64,000 nt of DNA from positions 62,001 to 126,000 of the forward strand of contig CAWCDJ010000005.1 of NCBI GenBank assembly GCA_963794265.1, given 5' to 3'. The translations under genes were made by a program, and so were the position numbers. The notes below the pieces were generated by a model. It did no database searches. It was given only the letters and a program-made list of their open reading frames with translations, and was not told where the DNA came from. This DNA comes from CAWCDJ01 sp963794265 (lineage in GTDB: Bacteria > Acidobacteriota > Terriglobia > Bryobacterales > Bryobacteraceae). Positions 59,716-64,000 of this stretch are shown here, piece after piece. Within the stretch, counting starts at the first letter, position 1. The number at the start of each line of letters is the position of its first letter.

Positions 59716-62313
59716 ATGACCTGGTGGCGCAGAAAGAAGCGTGAGGAGGATCTTGAGCGCGAAATCGCCGATCACCTGGAGATGGAAGCGATGGAGCGGC
59801 AGCAACTAGGGGCGTCGCCGGACGAGGCGCGCTCTGCCGCCCGGCGATTGTTTGGCAATTCAACCCTGGTCAAGGAGGAAGTGAGGAGAGCCTGGGGCTG
59901 GATGTGGCTGGATCGTTTCTGGCAGGATGTTCGGTATGGGGCGCGAGGACTTTACAAAAGCCCAATGTTCACCCTGGTATCCATGTCCTCGCTGGCGATC
60001 GGTATTGGCGCTACGGTTACTGCTTCCGGTGTGTTCGAAGCGGTGTTCCTCAATGCCGTTACGGCCAGAAATGTCGATCGGGTGAAGCTTGTCGAAATCG
60101 GGGGCCAGCAGCGTTTTTCCTATCGCTATTTCGAGGGGATGTCTGTCACAGATCCGGCGTTGGCAGGGCTGGCCGCATACGATGAAATGAACCTGACCCT
60201 TCGCTCGGGAAACGGCATGCGGAACGTTGTCGGTGATGTAGTCAGCGGGAATTTCTTTAGTATCCTCGGCGTTTCCGCTATGATCGGCCGCACATTTACA
60301 CAAGAGGAAGGTGAGGCGCGGAACCAACCTAGTACCGTGATTCTCAGCCACGGCTTCTGGAAGCGGGAATTCAATGCTGATACAAATGTCCTGGGCCAAG
60401 TCATGGAGGTTAACCGTGAACCGTTCACGATCATTGGAGTCTTGCCCCAAGACTATCGCTCTATTCACGGGTATGGCATAACGCCAGACATCTATGTATC
60501 GATGAATCCCCTTGTTCTGGGGGGACTTGACGATCCGGCGAACGCGAGGCTGCGGTTGATCTGCCGCCTGCGGGATGGGGTGAGCATCTTTCAGGCGGAA
60601 TCCGCGATCCGAGCCAGCGCACAGGTCTGGAGGCGGCAGTACCCGGCCGAAACATTCACTTCGGATCAAGTACGCCTCGCTCCTCTTACAGGCATCGAGA
60701 GGATGCGCAACGACGGCGTCCCGATCGAGGTGGCGCTGTTTTTCGCTTTCCTGATTCTCGCCGGCGGCTTGGTATTGCTGATCGCCTGCGGTAACGTTGG
60801 AGGGTTGCTGTTGGCGCGAGGGGCAAGCCGATCCCGTGAGCTTGCAGTTCGGCTGGCGCTTGGTGCGCCAAGATATCGTCTCGTTCAGCAACTCGTCACG
60901 GAGAGCCTTCTGTTGGCGGTGCTGGGCGCAGGTTCAGGAATCGCCTTATACCTTTTCAGTTCCGCGTTGCTCGACAGGATTCGAATTGGTTTCTCGCTGC
61001 CGCTGGAACTCCACCTATCTCTCGATGCGCGCACCGTGGTTGTGACGATCATGCTGACATTGCTTGCGACGCTGCTATCGGGGCTAATACCCGCGTTGCA
61101 GGCGGGCAAGGCCCACTCCCATATCGGATCTCGCCAGTTTGGTGGGACCCGACGGTCCCTACGTCAGGGGCTGGTTGTCGGCCAGTTTGCGTTAGCTTTT
61201 GTGCTACTGGTCTCCGCGGCGTTGCTTCTCCGGAGCCTTGCCCGGATCGTGAATGTCGATCCAGGATTCGATGCCACGCACCTCCTCACTGCCGAAGCAG
61301 CTCTTGATCCACGCGCCTATCCGCAGGAGCAGGCCGAGCAATACTTCAGAGCAGCCATGGCCGAGATTGAGCGGTTGCCAGGCGTCAAGTCGGTCAGTGG
61401 AACAACTACTGTACCGCTTGGTCTCGAACACAATGTGATGTCGATGAAAGCCGGCGAGCACATCATACCCCGGGTGTTTGTGAATAGTGTCACGCCAGAC
61501 AATTTTCGGACCATGCGAATCAAACTGCTGTACGGGCGGGGGTTCAAGGTGACCGATCGGGCGGGCAGCGCTCCCGTCGCCATAGTGAACCAAACATTTG
61601 CACGAAGGTACCTGAACGGCCGCGGAGTGAATTCCCAGGTACAGGTTCCCATACTGGGTCAACCGCCTACTTTTGTTGGCGTGCAGGTTATCGGTGTGGT
61701 GGCCGACAGCAAGTACGGCACCCTCGGCGAGGACCCCGCCCCTGCGCTCTATTGGCCCTGGTCACAACGGTACGGTCCGCTCGTTCTTGAGGTCAACTCC
61801 GATGTTCCGCCAACGGGTCAAGAGACCGCGGTCCAGCAGACATTGGAGAAGCTGAACGGACACGTGCCCATCAAGGTCCAGCTCATGCAGGATAGAATTG
61901 GACGCTCGCTCCTCCCGAGCCGTATCGCGACCGCGTTGTTGGGGATCATTGGCGCTCTGGGACTGATACTCGCAGCGATTGGCATTTACGGTGTGATGGC
62001 CTACAGCGTCGGTCAGCGTGTGGCTGAGATTGGTGTGCGCCTCGCACTAGGGGCAACTCGGAGACAGGTCCTGCAAATGATCCTGACCGACGCGTTTTGG
62101 CTCGTTTTTGTCGGACTGCTGTTGGGTTCGGGATTGGCCATGATTGTTACACGGATGCTCTCTGGTGTGCTGGCGGCGGGACTGAGCGTGAGCGATCCGC
62201 TCAGCATCGGAGCGGTCGCCCTGCTTCTTAGTGCGATCGGCTTGATTGCGGCACTCCTACCGGCATGGAGGGCGTCACTGGTCGACCCGACTGTCGCCCT
62301 GCGCTATGAATGA
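59716..62313 (+). CDS. ADOP-type MacB/FtsX-like permease (acidobacterial duplicated orphan permease)
   Basis: ATG 59716 follows CAGGAG by nine bases and the padR stop by one. The 865-residue protein has an N-terminal helical prefix of about 70 residues (DLEREIADHLEMEAMERQQL), then two MacB_PCD plus FtsX modules: the first with SPMFTLVSMSSLAIGIGATVT and LLIACGNVGGLLLARGASRSRELAVRLALGAPR (split for length), the second with GQFALAFVLLVSAALLLRSLA and IGIYGVMAYSVGQRVAEIGVRLALGATR (split). The duplicated orphan form has no ATPase partner in the operon; ADOP permeases are numerous in Acidobacteria genomes. Export of a peptide or lipid is suggested by the family but the substrate is unknown. Confidence 0.92.
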   Translation: MTWWRRKKREEDLEREIADHLEMEAMERQQLGASPDEARSAARRLFGNSTLVKEEVRRAWGWMWLDRFWQDVRYGARGLYKSPMFTLVSMSSLAIGIGATVTASGVFEAVFLNAVTARNVDRVKLVEIGGQQRFSYRYFEGMSVTDPALAGLAAYDEMNLTLRSGNGMRNVVGDVVSGNFFSILGVSAMIGRTFTQEEGEARNQPSTVILSHGFWKREFNADTNVLGQVMEVNREPFTIIGVLPQDYRSIHGYGITPDIYVSMNPLVLGGLDDPANARLRLICRLRDGVSIFQAESAIRASAQVWRRQYPAETFTSDQVRLAPLTGIERMRNDGVPIEVALFFAFLILAGGLVLLIACGNVGGLLLARGASRSRELAVRLALGAPRYRLVQQLVTESLLLAVLGAGSGIALYLFSSALLDRIRIGFSLPLELHLSLDARTVVVTIMLTLLATLLSGLIPALQAGKAHSHIGSRQFGGTRRSLRQGLVVGQFALAFVLLVSAALLLRSLARIVNVDPGFDATHLLTAEAALDPRAYPQEQAEQYFRAAMAEIERLPGVKSVSGTTTVPLGLEHNVMSMKAGEHIIPRVFVNSVTPDNFRTMRIKLLYGRGFKVTDRAGSAPVAIVNQTFARRYLNGRGVNSQVQVPILGQPPTFVGVQVIGVVADSKYGTLGEDPAPALYWPWSQRYGPLVLEVNSDVPPTGQETAVQQTLEKLNGHVPIKVQLMQDRIGRSLLPSRIATALLGIIGALGLILAAIGIYGVMAYSVGQRVAEIGVRLALGATRRQVLQMILTDAFWLVFVGLLLGSGLAMIVTRMLSGVLAAGLSVSDPLSIGAVALLLSAIGLIAALLPAWRASLVDPTVALRYE

Positions 62314-62501
62314 CAGCCGCACCGGAAAAGCTGTAGACCTTCGCATCTCCACTTTTACACATCGTCGCCGTCTCGGATTTTGGTGCCGCTGATCGTTCAT
62401 AATCCGCAGTTCTGCGCGATAGATCTTGCCTGAGCCGCCTAGCGTTCACGAATCGCGAGCCCAAGTCCGGAGACGGTTTCGCGGCCACTCGGGTTCCCGC
62501 C

Positions 62502-63515
62502 ACGGAACTGACCACGATCCTGAACCGCTGCCACCATTTTCGAGGTTTTGTCTATGAGCACGCCCGTTTCAGTACCGACAAGAAGAGCATCGAAGTAGTC
62601 CTGCGTCCGCGGAAAGGTTCGGCCGCAGTCTGCTCGCGCTGCCATTTGCCGGCGTCCGGCTATGACCAACTCGCTGAACGACGTTTTGAGTTCATCCCGC
62701 AGTGGGGATTCTTCGTCTTCCTGGTCTCCGCCATGCGTCGCGTCGATTGCCTCCGGTGCGGCGTGGTGGCCGTCGAGGAAGTCCCATGGGGCGATGGCAA
62801 ACGAACCCTGACCAAAGCGTATATGCTTTTCCTAGCCCGTTGGGCCCGCCGCCTTTCGTGGAAAGAAACCGCGGCGGCCTTTCGCACGTCTTGGGACAAG
62901 GTGTTCGATGCGGTCGAACATGTCGTCGCCTGGGGATTGGAGCATCGCTCGCTCGGCCAGATCGACGCCATTGCCGTCGATGAGATTCAGTACTCCAAAG
63001 GGCACAAGTACCTGACACTGGTCTATCAGATCGATGTCGGCATCACCCGCCTGCTTTGGGTCGGCAAAGAGAGAACGATCGAGTCGTTTCAGGGATTCTT
63101 CACCACCATAGGCGAAGAAATCACATCAAAGATCGTGTTCATCTGCTCAGACATGTGGGAACCCTACTTGAAAGTCATCCATGAGAGATGTTCCGAGGCT
63201 CTGCATATTCTCGACCGTTTTCATATCATCGCGAAAATGAACAAGGCAGTCGACGAAGTCCGCGCCGGAGAATCGCGCCGGATGGCGAGCGAGGGCCGGA
63301 TTCCGCTACTGAAGAAGTCGCGCTGGCTCCTGCTCAAACGGGAAGAGAATCTGCAAACCGAACAGCGATTCCGCTTGCGCGATCTCCTCCGCTACAACCT
63401 AAAGACCGTCAAAAACTGTACCGACGGTTCCGGTGACCGCACCCACAATCGCCGCCACTGTCGTCCAAGTGACAACCATTCATTTCTCCCATACGCCACG
63501 ACGTGCTTTCAGTAG
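62502..63515 (+). pseudogene. ISL3-family transposase remnant
   Basis: The frame reads ELTTILNRCHHFRGFVY from 62505, then the zinc-finger region (CSRCHLPASGY and DCLRCGVV) and the first two catalytic Asp positions, AVDEIQYSKGH and ICSDMWEPYLK. The codon before ELTT is ACG where a start ATG would be expected, and no other good start lies upstream. After NLKTVK (about 63411) the similarity stops and the frame runs on to a TGA at 63515 through unrelated sequence, so about the last quarter including the catalytic Glu is lost. No terminal inverted repeats were identified. It is therefore a truncated, probably immobile IS copy lying between ADOP and a GH3 gene. Confidence 0.8.
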
Positions 63516-64000
63516 CTCAGGCCGTAGCCGTACTTGAACAGCGGGTCGGCATTCTTCGTCTGCAGATTGAGCGGCAACTGGGCCATGCTGCGCGGCCAGG
63601 AAAACGACAGCTTGCCGGTCGGGTGGTAGTCGCCGAACAGCACGTCCGCCACGCCCTGCCCCTCGGTGCCGGGAAGCCAGGCGGCCAGCAGCGCGTCGGT
63701 CTTGTCGAGGATGTTGTTGACGATCATCGGGCGGCCGGAAAGCAGGACCGTCACGACGGGAACGCCCGCGGCCTTCACATTGTTCACGGCAGCGACGTCT
63801 TCAGCAGAAAGCGCGAGGTCCGCGCGGTCGCCCTTCATCTCGGCATAGGGCGTCTCGCCGACCACTACGATGGCGATATCGGCTCCCGCGGCGCCGGTGC
63901 CGTCGCGAGAGACCGTGACTTGGGTATCCCCGGAAACGGTCTGCTTAATGGCGGCCAGGATGGTCGTGCCGCCTTCGGTAACCGCGCCGTTGCGGCCCTG
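63509..64000 (-). CDS. GH3-family glycosidase, C-terminal part (extends beyond window)
   Basis: The frame is open to the right edge of the window. The visible 163 residues match the C-terminal alpha/beta sandwich (GH3_C) of beta-glucosidase-like enzymes: TDALLAAWLPGTEGQG, FGDYHPTGKLSFSWPRS, VPVVTVLLSGRPMIV and an ending FKYGYGLSY, which is a natural end without an FN3 domain. The catalytic N-terminal domain is outside the window. Its stop at 63509-63511 lies close to the broken end of the ISL3 remnant, whose junk tail overlaps it by seven bases. Confidence 0.88.
   Translation of the reverse strand, partial: QGRNGAVTEGGTTILAAIKQTVSGDTQVTVSRDGTGAAGADIAIVVVGETPYAEMKGDRADLALSAEDVAAVNNVKAAGVPVVTVLLSGRPMIVNNILDKTDALLAAWLPGTEGQGVADVLFGDYHPTGKLSFSWPRSMAQLPLNLQTKNADPLFKYGYGLSY

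Noticed and set aside
1..64000. CRISPR array, tRNA or rRNA genes, prophage
   Set aside because: I saw no regularly spaced direct repeats, no tRNA-like cloverleaf with CCA or conserved arms, no rRNA segments and no phage structural genes.

Overview
This is a GC-rich bacterial chromosome segment that most likely comes from an acidobacterium, probably of the Solibacteres/Bryobacterales group. The strongest clue is the PadR regulator plus very large MacB/FtsX-type permease without an ATPase at 59355-62313, the Acidobacterial PadR / ADOP (Acidobacterial duplicated orphan permease) pair. A PEP-CTERM protein, Gram-negative envelope genes (lpxC, a fused LptF-LptG permease, a secretin) and exported TldD/TldE-like proteins fit this. 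The assignment is inference; no rRNA or tRNA gene was seen.

Layout. 1-9.9 kb: the C-terminal part of a GT-C type membrane glycosyltransferase with an in-frame SEC-C zinc motif, a Tat-exported Fe-S aldo/keto reductase, two coupled DUF3857/transglutaminase-like proteins (one lacking its catalytic residues), a small TonB-C-like lipoprotein, and a secretin with seven FG-GAP/VCBS repeats inserted in its secretin domain. 9.9-16.3 kb: lpxC, a degenerate single-domain receiver, DNA polymerase I, a DUF4159 protein, a TPR-like exported protein and a cupin. 16.4-27.9 kb: one long co-directional unit with rmlA- and rmlC-like genes, three GT4 glycosyltransferases, a DUF3108 protein, a GT4-methyltransferase fusion, an ABC-2 polysaccharide export permease with an extra N-terminal beta domain, a DedA/VTT protein and a PhoB/PhoR-like two-component pair. 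A second PhoB-like regulator follows and ends at a clear bidirectional terminator.

28.7-36.5 kb, mostly minus strand: a PEP-CTERM protein, a VAO-type flavoprotein paired with a probable GNAT/FeeM-like acyltransferase, ruvA-ruvB-folK with a perfect 19-bp inverted repeat before folK, and a polytopic membrane protein. 36.7-45.1 kb: rsmE, two metallophosphoesterases, an M3 oligopeptidase, a 2H phosphoesterase, a LuxR-type regulator, and a PerR-like / ferritin-like / Rieske / pterin dehydratase operon preceded by a Per-box-like palindrome. 45.2-58.6 kb: exported TldD/TldE-like pair, fused LptF-LptG, a SpoIIAA/STAS-like protein, a Crp-type regulator behind a small OB-fold protein, a YVTN-propeller phosphoesterase, malQ, and an isolated nuoB coupled to a PCP_red-domain protein. 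58.7-64 kb: a hypothetical protein, the PadR-ADOP pair with two palindromes flanking its promoter, an ISL3 transposase remnant and the C-terminus of a GH3 glycosidase.

The main theme is envelope biogenesis: lipid A (LpxC, possibly an LpxG-like phosphoesterase), LPS transport (LptFG), surface polysaccharide synthesis and export, secretion (secretin) and exported proteases. Housekeeping replication, repair, folate and rRNA-modification genes are interspersed.
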